A program made the position numbers and the translations under genes. A DNA stretch of 30,669 bases from CAYMUR01 sp964393615 (lineage in GTDB: Bacteria > Planctomycetota > Planctomycetia > Pirellulales > Pirellulaceae), in NCBI GenBank assembly GCA_964393615.1, contig CAYMUR010000066.1:1-30669 (forward strand), written 5' to 3'. Below, piece after piece: positions 1-8,091 of this stretch; the stretch's first letter is position 1; every line of letters starts with the position of its first letter. The notes under the pieces are model-generated. The model was not told the DNA's origin. It made no database searches and saw nothing but the letters and a program-made list of their open reading frames with translations.

Positions 1-176
1 GATGGGCAAAATCCGCGCAGCGCCAGGCGCAGCGCGCAGAACGCGAAACGGTGCGCGGGCGATGCGACACGGTGCGATGAACGAACCAAGCCACCCGCGC
101 AAGAAGAATCGCCCAAGCCATTATAAATTAGGAACTTAGGCGATGGTGTGCGACTCGATAAGAACGCTGGCAAAAA
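1..176. other. GC-rich window edge, no assignable gene
   Basis: The first 130 or so bases are visibly richer in G and C (many gcg/cgc steps) than the rest of the window. One forward frame is open from position 2 to a TAG near 140 and encodes a basic tail ending SHYKLGT. This could be the end of a gene that begins outside the window, but no family is recognisable and no start can be set. Left unassigned. Confidence 0.3.
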
Positions 177-249
<73 letters not shown>

Positions 250-607
250 TGAGGCACTGCAAACTCTCACACTATCCAGCAATTTACCGCCTATCTTCGT
301 AATACGCAATGGGTTGCAACCATCGGAGTGCTTGCTATCTTTTTCCTTTTTTACATTCGGCCGCACCTCACATTGATCATCTTGTGTTTTACAATCCGCG
401 TTCTGCGCTGCACAACCTTGGCTTGTCGTGTCGAGATCTGTTGACGTAGTATCAACCTGGAGATGACACATGGAACTCATGGGTAACGCGATTTAAACCG
501 ATCAGGTCCGGACAACACCACATCAAGAAGATGACAGCGTCCAAAACTATATTCAGCAGCCAGAAATTCCACCCAGTCATCGTGAGCATTACGCGCAACC
601 AGCCGAG
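250..607. other. Intergenic, nothing recognised
   Basis: This stretch lies between the tRNA-Lys gene and the end of the MBL hydrolase gene. Neither strand shows a recognisable protein. The region must hold the tRNA promoter (reverse strand, just above 249), but no convincing -35/-10 pair was identified. Confidence 0.4.
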
Positions 608-1432
608 TCAGTTAGAACCAGATTGAGAATCCTCTGCTGCCGGTGAATCCTCTTCTATCATCGTGGTGAAGTACTCGCGATCCCACGAAAATTCGTTCGT
701 TTCAAAGAACGTTTCGGGCATGACAAAGTCGGCGAGTTTCCTGGCGGCACGGTTAATATGCTTGTAGCCGTTTCGCAGAATAAAAACGCCATGTCCTGGA
801 AACAACATATCTACTTTTAGTCGGTCAATTTTCTCAATGTCGCGACGGTAGTCCTTCAGGCTGCACCCGTCAGCGTTGATCAGGCCCAGTGCGCCTCCGT
901 AGAAAACAACATCTCCTGAGAACAACCCCCGTTGATTGTCGTGGGTAAAATACAAACACGTCGAGTCCTTGGTATGCCCCTGGACCAGGATTGTCTGCAA
1001 CTCAATGTCGCCTACCTGAATGGAGTCATCATCGCCAAACGTTTCGTCCGGCACACAGGGTGTGGGATGATATCCGGCTGGATACCGTCCAAATTTAAAG
1101 TTCTGCACAATGGTGTAGTCTTCGTCAATATTCAACATTAAACGATGCTGCAGCTCAGGTACGTACACTTTGGCACCGGTCGCTTCCCTCAACTCAGTGC
1201 CTGCCCCCCAGTGCCCAAGATGAACATGGGTGATAACGATGTGCGTCAAATCTCGAGGCTGAAATCCATGCGCGCTCATGTTAGCCAGTATATCTGCCGC
1301 ACCCATTCCAGTGCCCGTGTCGACGAGAACCTTTGCGCCGCCACCGTCGAGTAAATAACAATTGCAGTCTAACGGATGACTGAGGCCAAATTGTTCGGCA
1401 CCCACAAGATATAAGTAGTCGTTGATTTTCAT
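608..1432 (-). CDS. MBL-fold metallo-hydrolase with altered metal motif
   Basis: A 274-residue metallo-beta-lactamase-fold protein. Visible landmarks are the early VLVDTGTG strand (36-43), the first metal motif THVHLGHWG (H69, H71, H74), GHT (H153), SGD (D174) and PGHG (H214). In the family the first motif is HxHxDH; here the usual Asp is Gly73, so the second metal site lacks a standard ligand. The protein could be a mononuclear enzyme or a changed-function member; substrate unknown. The ATG at 1432 was chosen over a GTG at 1483 because it overlaps the stop of the decayed upstream frame in an ATGA arrangement, and because MKINDYLYLVG begins the fold. The C-terminal tail is acidic and probably disordered. 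Confidence 0.85.
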   Translation of the reverse strand: MKINDYLYLVGAEQFGLSHPLDCNCYLLDGGGAKVLVDTGTGMGAADILANMSAHGFQPRDLTHIVITHVHLGHWGAGTELREATGAKVYVPELQHRLMLNIDEDYTIVQNFKFGRYPAGYHPTPCVPDETFGDDDSIQVGDIELQTILVQGHTKDSTCLYFTHDNQRGLFSGDVVFYGGALGLINADGCSLKDYRRDIEKIDRLKVDMLFPGHGVFILRNGYKHINRAARKLADFVMPETFFETNEFSWDREYFTTMIEEDSPAAEDSQSGSN

Positions 1433-1970
1433 GATTGGTAATAGGTGCTGCGAATGGGACTCACTTCGAAAACGTTCGTCCACGTATCGAGAATGTCGTA
1501 CAAGTTACCGTGCTCCTCTTCGAGACCAATCATGGCCCCACTGACCTTGAGACGTTGAGCCGCTTTCAATATCGCATTGTCAGCAACCCCCAATAACGTC
1601 TAAGTCTCACACTGGAACTTGTAACCCAAACCGTAAAGGTCATCAAGGGTTGCCTTCATAAATCGATCGTCATATTCCAATCGACACGACGTTCCTGGTC
1701 AGACGAAAAATGCATGCAAGCAAAACTGGTCACACGATCAAATACCATGAATTCAGAGTTCAGTTTCTCACCCACCATAGCCCAGATCTTGTTGCAGGTG
1801 CTCTTCATGGTCTCTAACACCGGTACGTGCGGAGGGCAAAATACACATTCGTAAAGCCTCCCACAGTCATCGATATGATAAGCCCCAGCAGCAGCCCGTT
1901 CGAATTCGTGCATCCAATACACGGGCCGGGATTTTTGGAGCAGTGATGCGAAATAAGGTGTATTGTTCAT
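1429..1970 (-). pseudogene. Decayed gene translationally coupled to the MBL hydrolase
   Basis: Coding-like sequence runs from an ATG at 1970 (MNNTPYFASLLQ) to a frame ending TGA at about 1658. A second frame continues it (EYDDRFMKATLDDLYGLG), is broken by TAG at 1600-1602, then runs on through KVSGAMIGLEEEHGNLYDIL to TGA at 1431-1429. That last stop overlaps the hydrolase ATG as ATGA, the hallmark of a coupled gene pair. The simplest reading is one former gene of about 180 codons carrying a frameshift near 1660-1690 and a nonsense mutation. The protein family was not recognised. Alternatives are sequencing errors or two tiny genes; the former is possible, the latter unlikely. Confidence 0.6.
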
Positions 1971-2260
1971 TGGCAATAGTGTGGGTAATGGGTAAAGGAA
2001 ACTGATTGAACTATTCTTCTGTAACGGCCCAGGTTTCTTCGGTGGACTCACACGATATTAATCTTTTTTCAGCATAAGGACAGAGTGACTCTTTGAAACC
2101 GAAATACCATATGGCTGTGTCCACACAAAAGATTCACGCTGAGCCACACGAGCCATTCGAACAAAAAAACAAGGACAACCGCCTCAGTCTTGATACGGAT
2201 TTGAGTTCTCAACCGGTCCAGCGGCACCAGGGAAGTACCCTAACCATTCGGAGGTGCTAA

Positions 2261-2805
2261 TTTGAGCATACGTTAGCTGCCCATGGAGTCGGTGGTGGCC
2301 CGACAGACAACTTCTGTCGGCAATGCCTTCTTGTACCTCGAATGGTGGAACGAGGCGTCTGTTTTGTTCAATGTTCGCATTCCTATCAATGGGACCAGCA
2401 CGGTAACCTGAAAAGTGGACCTGAGAGCAATGCAAAACAAGTGGATCAGCCAATCACCGCATTGATTCGTGATCTCAAAAATCGTGGTCTTCTTGATGCG
2501 TCACTCGTCCTTCCGGGATCAGTATTTGAACGTACTCCGGTTGCACAAGGCGACGGCCTTGCCCACAATCCCTACGGCTTCACACTCTGGCTGGCGGGAG
2601 GTGGAATCAAGGGTGGTACGTCCTACGTCACTACCGAGGAACTGGGTTATTTTGCCATCGAGAACAAGGTCAGCAGGTGCGTTTTCATGTCACCATTTTT
2701 CATTGGCTCGGTTTCGACCATGAGCAACTGACCTATCACCACGCTGGCCGCGACTTTCGTTTGACCGACGTCCATGGCACTGTCGTTGACGAACTGACCG
2801 CCTAG
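2261..2805 (+). pseudogene. DUF1501 family remnant (truncated, frameshifted)
   Basis: DUF1501 proteins are sulfatase-like secreted proteins, typically over 400 residues and abundant in planctomycetes. Here only the C-terminal third is readable: GVGGGPTDNF, QWDQHGNLKSG, VDQPITALIRDLKNRGLLD, NPYGFTLWLAGGGIKGG. The frame is lost after IENKV (around 2672-2692) and resumes in another frame as FHWLGFDHEQLTY and HAGRDFRLTDVHG, ending at TAG 2803-2805. A stop (TAA, 2258-2260) sits directly upstream and no N-terminal half is found. The GGEFGRTPVAQ motif expected in the family has become GSVFERTPVAQ. Frame disruption plus truncation indicates decay, not a single sequencing slip. Confidence 0.82.
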
Positions 2806-3150
2806 CCAATGGCCTCGGCACTAAACCGGGCAGTGATCTTTCAAGGCCACGCTGCCACCCTGGACGGTCAAGGATTCCTGGGATTGGAAGCCAGGCAAGC
2901 ATTTTAAAAGAGAGGCTCGCTAGACAGGGGAAAACTCCATGTTAGAATCGTTGACGGTTCAAGCCTGGATCTGATGAAGTTTCAAACCCGACAGACAGAA
3001 CCAACCTTCCTGAAACAGCAAGGAACCGAGGGATTTTGAATTGATTAGGATGTCTATTGACAAAAGCATCCATTAGAATCCTGGCACGTTATTCAACAAG
3101 ATAACATTATTTTCTCTGATGGTACTAGGCAACCCGTTTTGCTAATCCCC
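2806..3150. other. Intergenic upstream of the symporter operon
   Basis: No gene is recognised here. The stretch separates the DUF1501 remnant from the small membrane protein and should contain the promoter of the transport operon. It becomes A/T-rich after about 3030, but no promoter pair is distinct enough to call. Confidence 0.4.
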
Positions 3151-3360
3151 ATGGAATCGCAAATGACTCCCTGGCTTCCATTTGTTTATCAGTATGTTGT
3201 CGGTGGACTGTTATTTTCAGCCAGTCTAATCCTGCTTGTGCGCACCGGAGCATTACGACTCAACCTCGCGGCAGACCGACGATTGCTCATTGCTTTGATC
3301 TCGGGTTTGCTCACCTTCATGTCAGTGCATGCGATCTGGATCGCTTCCGTCACCGGTTGA
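3151..3360 (+). CDS. Small two-helix membrane protein beside SSS symporter
   Basis: A 69-residue protein with two likely membrane helices, about residues 9-27 (PFVYQYVVGGLLFSASLIL) and 45-66, joined by a short basic loop. It starts 19 nt ahead of the symporter gene on the same strand. From memory, similar small proteins beginning with a PWLPFxYxYxVGG-type segment are common directly upstream of sodium:solute symporter genes in planctomycetes, suggesting an accessory subunit; that is inference. The ATG at 3151 was chosen over an upstream TTG (3139); an in-frame ATG at 3163 is also possible. No Shine-Dalgarno is visible. Confidence 0.7.
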   Translation: MESQMTPWLPFVYQYVVGGLLFSASLILLVRTGALRLNLAADRRLLIALISGLLTFMSVHAIWIASVTG

Positions 3361-3379
3361 TTAAAATTAAAGATTTCCT

Positions 3380-5329
3380 ATGCAAGTCTTCGTGACACCT
3401 CTCGACTGGTCAGTGATTATTGTGTACTTCGCGATGATCGTGGCCATCGGTATGTGGTTTGGAAAGTTCACCCGGACCACAAAAGAGTTCTTTTTGGGAG
3501 GCCAGCGATTCAGTTGGTGGCTTGTCAGTTTTTCTTGTGTGGCCACCCTAGTAGGATCTTACAGCTTCGTCCAGTATTCCCAGATGGGGTTTAACTTCGG
3601 GTTCTGCTCGATGACTCCCTACACCAACGAATGGTTTGTCTTACCGCTGTTTCTGGTGGTCTGGTTACCGGTGATCTATTACGGTGGCATGGCCTCTATC
3701 CCCGAATACTTTGAACGACGATTCAACCGCCGTACCCGGATGCTGGTGCTGCTGATTCTTCTTTTGTACCTGCAAGGCTTCGTCGGCATTAATCTCTATA
3801 CAATCGGTTTAGTGATGAACGCCCTGTTCGATTGGAACGCGGTCCTCCACGAGCTGTTAGGCATGGAGCTATCTGAAAATTGGAGCCTTATCACTGCGGC
3901 CACTGTCATTGCAATTCTGGCCGGCCTGTATTTACACGTTGGTGGTCAGACGTCCGTATTGATGACAGATTTATTGCAAGGTCTTTTGCTGCTCATCACA
4001 GGGTTCGGGGTAATCTTGCTGGGCATCCACGAGCTTGGTGGGTTTACCGCGTTCTGGGACGGATTGCCGGCAAAAAATCGTTTGCCCTTCCCGCAATTTA
4101 ATCACCCACCACAACTACATTCCGTGGGAGACTTCTGGGCCGACGCAATCACGGGTTCGTTTGCATATTATTTCATCAACCAAGGTATGATGATGCGATT
4201 TCTGTCAGCCAAGTCGGTCCACGACAGCCGTCGGGCGATGCTCTGCTTCGTGATGGTGCTGATGCCCATCGCAGCGATTGCGGTAGGTGGAGCAGGCTGG
4301 GTCGGACGGTCGATGGTCTCCAACGGGATAATTGCCTCAACTCCAACCGGTGAAGAAGGTGCTGAACCTGGCTCCAACCAAGATAAAACCGAAGCGGATT
4401 TGGGTAAAAATATCTTCGTCCTCGTCGCCCGAAAAGTCTGCCAGCCCGGGGTGTTTGGCTTGGTCATTGCTGCTGTCGTGGCGGCTCTGATGAGTACGCT
4501 TGACACTTTTGTTACCGCCGTCTCGGCACTTGCCGTGAATGACGTTTGGCGAACGTTCCGCCCGGATCGCGCAGACGCCTATTATCTGCGTGTGGCTCGC
4601 CGAGCAGCAATTGTCAGCACGTTGATTGGTATCGTCCTGATTCCGGTGTTCGCAGAATTTAAAACAGTTTATCAGGCACTGTACGCTTTAATTGCTGTGA
4701 CCACACCACCGTTAATGATGGTCATCCTGATGGGTGTTTTATGGCCGCGATTCACATCTCGAGCGGCCTTCTGGACACTGCTTCTCGGATCAGGAGCCGT
4801 GTTAGCTTCTCTATTCTTTCCAGAAATCATTACCCCGTTCGCCCATGGAGTTGAGATGGATCCGGAACGGCCTTACGGATACATGCGCAGCCTGTTTGGC
4901 TTGGTCACGTCAGGATTACTGGCTATCAGTATTACGATTGTGGATCACGTTTTTTTTGGTGCCTCGCAGTGGAAAGAAACACGACCTGGAATGGTGGTGA
5001 CCACCCTCCACCAAGGCATCGCGGCATTCAAAGGTGGTCCACCCAACTATCGAGCACCTGGACGCTCCGCCGTGCTTTCACTCTCGGTAACGGACTGCGA
5101 ATCAACAGAGATCCGACTCCCCGGCTGGGTACTGCATGAATTACAGGCTGAACCAGGCGACTTGCTCTACATCAGTGATGCGCGTCGATGGCTGGGTGGA
5201 TTTCGTTCTGTCCATGGGCCGGCAGGTCCAGCGACAGAAAGTGAAGACGCCATCTCGGTGTCGCGCCCGTTGCTGGAAAAAGGAAACTTGCTCGCCGACC
5301 GTCCCACTCGTGTGGAAAAGATTATATAA
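3380..5329 (+). CDS. Sodium:solute symporter (SSS family)
   Basis: A 649-residue polytopic membrane protein of the SSS family (TC 2.A.21), which couples sodium entry to uptake of sugars, polyols, carboxylates or amino acids. The N-terminus TPLDWSVIIVYFAMIVAIG followed by FFLGGQRFSWW and the PEYFERRF loop is typical. About 13-14 hydrophobic segments run to residue 530. The last 100 or so residues (from about 545) are hydrophilic, an extension beyond the core transporter. The substrate cannot be read from sequence, but the transaldolase-like and dehydrogenase genes downstream favour a carbohydrate. It follows the small membrane protein by 19 nt, so the two are probably co-transcribed. Confidence 0.9.
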   Translation: MQVFVTPLDWSVIIVYFAMIVAIGMWFGKFTRTTKEFFLGGQRFSWWLVSFSCVATLVGSYSFVQYSQMGFNFGFCSMTPYTNEWFVLPLFLVVWLPVIYYGGMASIPEYFERRFNRRTRMLVLLILLLYLQGFVGINLYTIGLVMNALFDWNAVLHELLGMELSENWSLITAATVIAILAGLYLHVGGQTSVLMTDLLQGLLLLITGFGVILLGIHELGGFTAFWDGLPAKNRLPFPQFNHPPQLHSVGDFWADAITGSFAYYFINQGMMMRFLSAKSVHDSRRAMLCFVMVLMPIAAIAVGGAGWVGRSMVSNGIIASTPTGEEGAEPGSNQDKTEADLGKNIFVLVARKVCQPGVFGLVIAAVVAALMSTLDTFVTAVSALAVNDVWRTFRPDRADAYYLRVARRAAIVSTLIGIVLIPVFAEFKTVYQALYALIAVTTPPLMMVILMGVLWPRFTSRAAFWTLLLGSGAVLASLFFPEIITPFAHGVEMDPERPYGYMRSLFGLVTSGLLAISITIVDHVFFGASQWKETRPGMVVTTLHQGIAAFKGGPPNYRAPGRSAVLSLSVTDCESTEIRLPGWVLHELQAEPGDLLYISDARRWLGGFRSVHGPAGPATESEDAISVSRPLLEKGNLLADRPTRVEKII

Positions 5330-5581
5330 ATGGAGAGACATTATCGTTCAGCAGTGCGGCAGTCGTCACGGCAGTTACTAAAATCGTGCGAACTTGAATT
5401 CGACATTGACTGACCCAGTTGATCGTTTCCACATTCATAATCGACATGCTGCATTGACTTGCGCCCTCTGCCGTTTTGCGACACCTTAACCAGACACATT
5501 CCATGGATCAGAGAGGACACTTATTGTGCAGACTTTGGAATTTCAAGGTTTTCGTGGGGTGCATTGGAGACGGTAAAGATA

Positions 5582-6613
5582 ATGAGCTATTTTCACGAAG
5601 CTCAGAGACAGTTTGATACGGAACTCTGGGTCAATAACCCGACCCTCCCTGAAATCAAACTGGGACACACAAACGGAGCAGTCGGCATCGCGACCAACCC
5701 ACGATACATTGCCACGCTCTTGCAAAAAGAGCCGGAATTTGTCCAGCAAACGATTTCTGACGTTCTCGACCAAGCCGGGACAAAAACCGAAGAGCAACTG
5801 GCAATGGAAGTCATCCAGAAAGCAGTGTCTCGGCCCATCCAAGTGTTCCACGATCTCTACCGGGCAAGCCATGGCCGGTATGGACATGTTGCCATTCAGG
5901 GAAACCCTTTCCAGAATGATGATTTTTCTGCATTGCTTGACGAAGCCGAAAAATTCCGTGAGCTCGGTGAAAATGTCATCATCAAGCAACCGTCGACGTT
6001 AGCGGGAGCCCAAGTATTGGAGGAGCTTACGGCACGTGGTTGGTCAACGATCGGCACCATGAGTTTTTCCGTTGACCAATACATCCACATGGCTGAGGCA
6101 CACCGTCGTGGCTTACAACGCACCCAGCAGAAACCGAAGTGTCTCATCACAATGTTACCAGGCATTTTTGATGAATATCTGGCCGAAGATGCAGCCCGAC
6201 GTGGGATTGAAATTTCAGACGAAGTACGTTGCCAGGCAGGGATTTGCACGGCGCGGGCAGCCTACAACGTTTATCGTGATCGAAATTATGAGGCCAAAAT
6301 TCTTTCGGGGGGTGCCCGTTCGACAACGCATTGGACGGAACTCGTGGGACCCGGTATGGCGATCACTCTCTCCGGACAATTGACGGAGATGCTGATCACA
6401 AAGTCTCCACCTGTAGAAAGTCGTATCAAAGCATCCACGCCACGTGAAGTGATCGAGCAGTTGAGGTATAAATTCCCTGACTTCGTCAAAGCATGTGACG
6501 CAGGAACCATGGATCCCGAAAATTTTCGTTCCTATGGACCCGTCGTTAAATTTCAAAACAGTCTTGCCCAAGGCTTGGAACTCATCATCCGCGAAATTCG
6601 GACCAGACGATGA
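5582..6613 (+). CDS. Transaldolase-family aldolase
   Basis: A 343-residue class I aldolase of the transaldolase family. The early GIATNPRYIA corresponds to the TNP strand of the family, and NVIIKQPSTLAG places the Schiff-base lysine at K135. TMSFSVDQYIHMAEA corresponds to the segment following the lysine strand. The protein resembles the larger transaldolases more than the short FSA/TalC types; its substrate may not be sedoheptulose-7-phosphate. The ATG at 5582 was chosen because homology-like sequence begins there; an open extension to 5459 has no such signal. The stop overlaps the next gene by ATGA (6610-6613), implying coupled translation with the dehydrogenase. Confidence 0.82.
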   Translation: MSYFHEAQRQFDTELWVNNPTLPEIKLGHTNGAVGIATNPRYIATLLQKEPEFVQQTISDVLDQAGTKTEEQLAMEVIQKAVSRPIQVFHDLYRASHGRYGHVAIQGNPFQNDDFSALLDEAEKFRELGENVIIKQPSTLAGAQVLEELTARGWSTIGTMSFSVDQYIHMAEAHRRGLQRTQQKPKCLITMLPGIFDEYLAEDAARRGIEISDEVRCQAGICTARAAYNVYRDRNYEAKILSGGARSTTHWTELVGPGMAITLSGQLTEMLITKSPPVESRIKASTPREVIEQLRYKFPDFVKACDAGTMDPENFRSYGPVVKFQNSLAQGLELIIREIRTRR

Positions 6614-7638
6614 AAGCGCTCGTAAAAACAGCAGCCGGTGTTGGCAATCTAGAAGTACTGGACTTGCCAGTGCCTGGCCCGACAGCTGACCAGTTAAAGG
6701 TAGAGGTGAAGGTTGCCGCTATCTGTGGAACAGACCTTCATATCTTTGATGACGAGTATGTAAATTGTCCCCCGGTTGTTCTAGGACATGAATTTTCAGG
6801 GGTTGTCGTCGAAGCGGGTGCTGAGGTTACACGATTCAAAGTCGGTGACCGGGTGACCTCGGAAACCTTTAAGTATACTTGTGGCCACTGTCGCTTCTGC
6901 CGGGATGAACTCATCGGGCTCTGTATTCACCGACAAAGTATGGGGGTGCATGTCGATGGAGCCTTCACAAAATACGTCTGCCAGCGAGAAGAGGGTCTAC
7001 ACCGGCTTCCTGATAGTATCGACTTTGAGTCTGGCTCAATGTCCGAACCCACGGCCGTCGCCGTCCGGGCAATCTATGAACGTGCCAGCATTTCGCCTGG
7101 TGAGGTGGTGCTCATTTCCGGACCGGGTCCGGTCGGTCTGTTGTGTCTGCAAGCGGCAAAATCACTCCGTGCCACTGTCGTCCTGGTCGGTACCGACGGG
7201 GATGAGCAGCGTCTCACCCTGGGCCGTGACCTGGGTGCCGACATTATCATCAATACAGCGACAGATTCCCTCGATGCGATTTTGGATATTACCCAAGGGC
7301 TGGGAGCTGATGTCGCAGTCGAATGCAGTGGATCAAGGACATCTCTAGAACAATGTATCACCTGGACTCGTAAAGCGGCCCAACTTGTTCTGGTAGGTCT
7401 CCCCGGTCGTGAAATCGCAGTCGATTTGGATCAGGCAATCGTCAAAGAATTAACGATTCTCCCCAGCTTTACCTACTGCCATGCAACATGGAAACGAGCT
7501 CTTCATTTGCTTGACAAGGGCACGGTGAAAACTGCACCGCTCATTAGCAAGCGTTTCCCGCTGACCAAGTGGAAACTGGCGTTCGACACAGTAAGGTCTC
7601 GACAAGGCATTAAGTGTCTACTCTTGCCCGTTGACTGA
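6610..7638 (+). CDS. Zinc-dependent medium-chain dehydrogenase (polyol/threonine type)
   Basis: A 342-residue medium-chain dehydrogenase of the zinc alcohol dehydrogenase superfamily, NAD(P)-dependent. Catalytic zinc ligands are visible as C39 in CGTDLH, the GHE motif (H60, E61) and E146 in SEPTAV. The structural zinc site is complete, with C91, C94, C97 and C105 in CGHCRFCRDELIGLC. The Rossmann motif GPGPVGLL lies at 171-178. Closest in type to sorbitol, galactitol or threonine dehydrogenases. The ATGA overlap with the aldolase gene argues for consecutive steps: oxidation of a polyol or sugar and retro-aldol cleavage after uptake by the upstream symporter. Exact substrate unknown. Confidence 0.9.
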   Translation: MKALVKTAAGVGNLEVLDLPVPGPTADQLKVEVKVAAICGTDLHIFDDEYVNCPPVVLGHEFSGVVVEAGAEVTRFKVGDRVTSETFKYTCGHCRFCRDELIGLCIHRQSMGVHVDGAFTKYVCQREEGLHRLPDSIDFESGSMSEPTAVAVRAIYERASISPGEVVLISGPGPVGLLCLQAAKSLRATVVLVGTDGDEQRLTLGRDLGADIIINTATDSLDAILDITQGLGADVAVECSGSRTSLEQCITWTRKAAQLVLVGLPGREIAVDLDQAIVKELTILPSFTYCHATWKRALHLLDKGTVKTAPLISKRFPLTKWKLAFDTVRSRQGIKCLLLPVD

Positions 7639-8091
7639 ATAGACTTAACGGGAAATGGCTACTAATATTCTCAGGGCTTTTCGCGAGAATCCGGGAAACA
7701 TCCCCTGCAATCACACAGCGACAGGCTACTCGCCTGATCAGTATTTTTTCATCCTGCAGTTTCCACAAAAAACGGGTAGATTGGCTGTTCACCAATACCA
7801 CCCGTTTTATTGATCCCTGAGACGTCGGAGCGGCATAACTGCCGCCCCGACGCTCAGTGTGAAACTCCACCGCGAAGCACTTGCCAGAGCGGTTGACCCA
7901 GATACCGCTGGCCTGACAAGTTCATGCCTCAACCCAGGAGGGAGGGTAGTGTCAGGTTCCCGCAAATCTAACACTGCGGCGAAGTTTCACTTACTGGTCT
8001 AGTTAATCTGTCTTTCAAGTTTTGGGACTTGACTTTGTTCCTTCACCTTTTGTTTGTTTCGTATGGTTGAACATTATTTTTGCTGTTCGAA
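7639..8091. other. Convergent intergenic region, no gene
   Basis: About 450 bases between the dehydrogenase (forward) and the MurF-like gene (reverse). The only clear structure is the hairpin at 7817-7857, listed separately. No open frame on either strand has recognisable content. Confidence 0.45.
7817..7857. terminator. Strong hairpin between convergent genes
   Basis: CTGAG-A-CGTCGGAGCGGCA pairs with TGCCGCCCCGACG-CTCAG around a TAAC loop. This gives an 18-bp stem with one A/C mismatch and one bulged A. It sits between two convergent genes, where a two-way transcription stop is expected, but no T-run follows on either strand. It could be a factor-dependent terminator, an RNA-stabilising hairpin, or a dispersed palindromic repeat. 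Confidence 0.55.
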
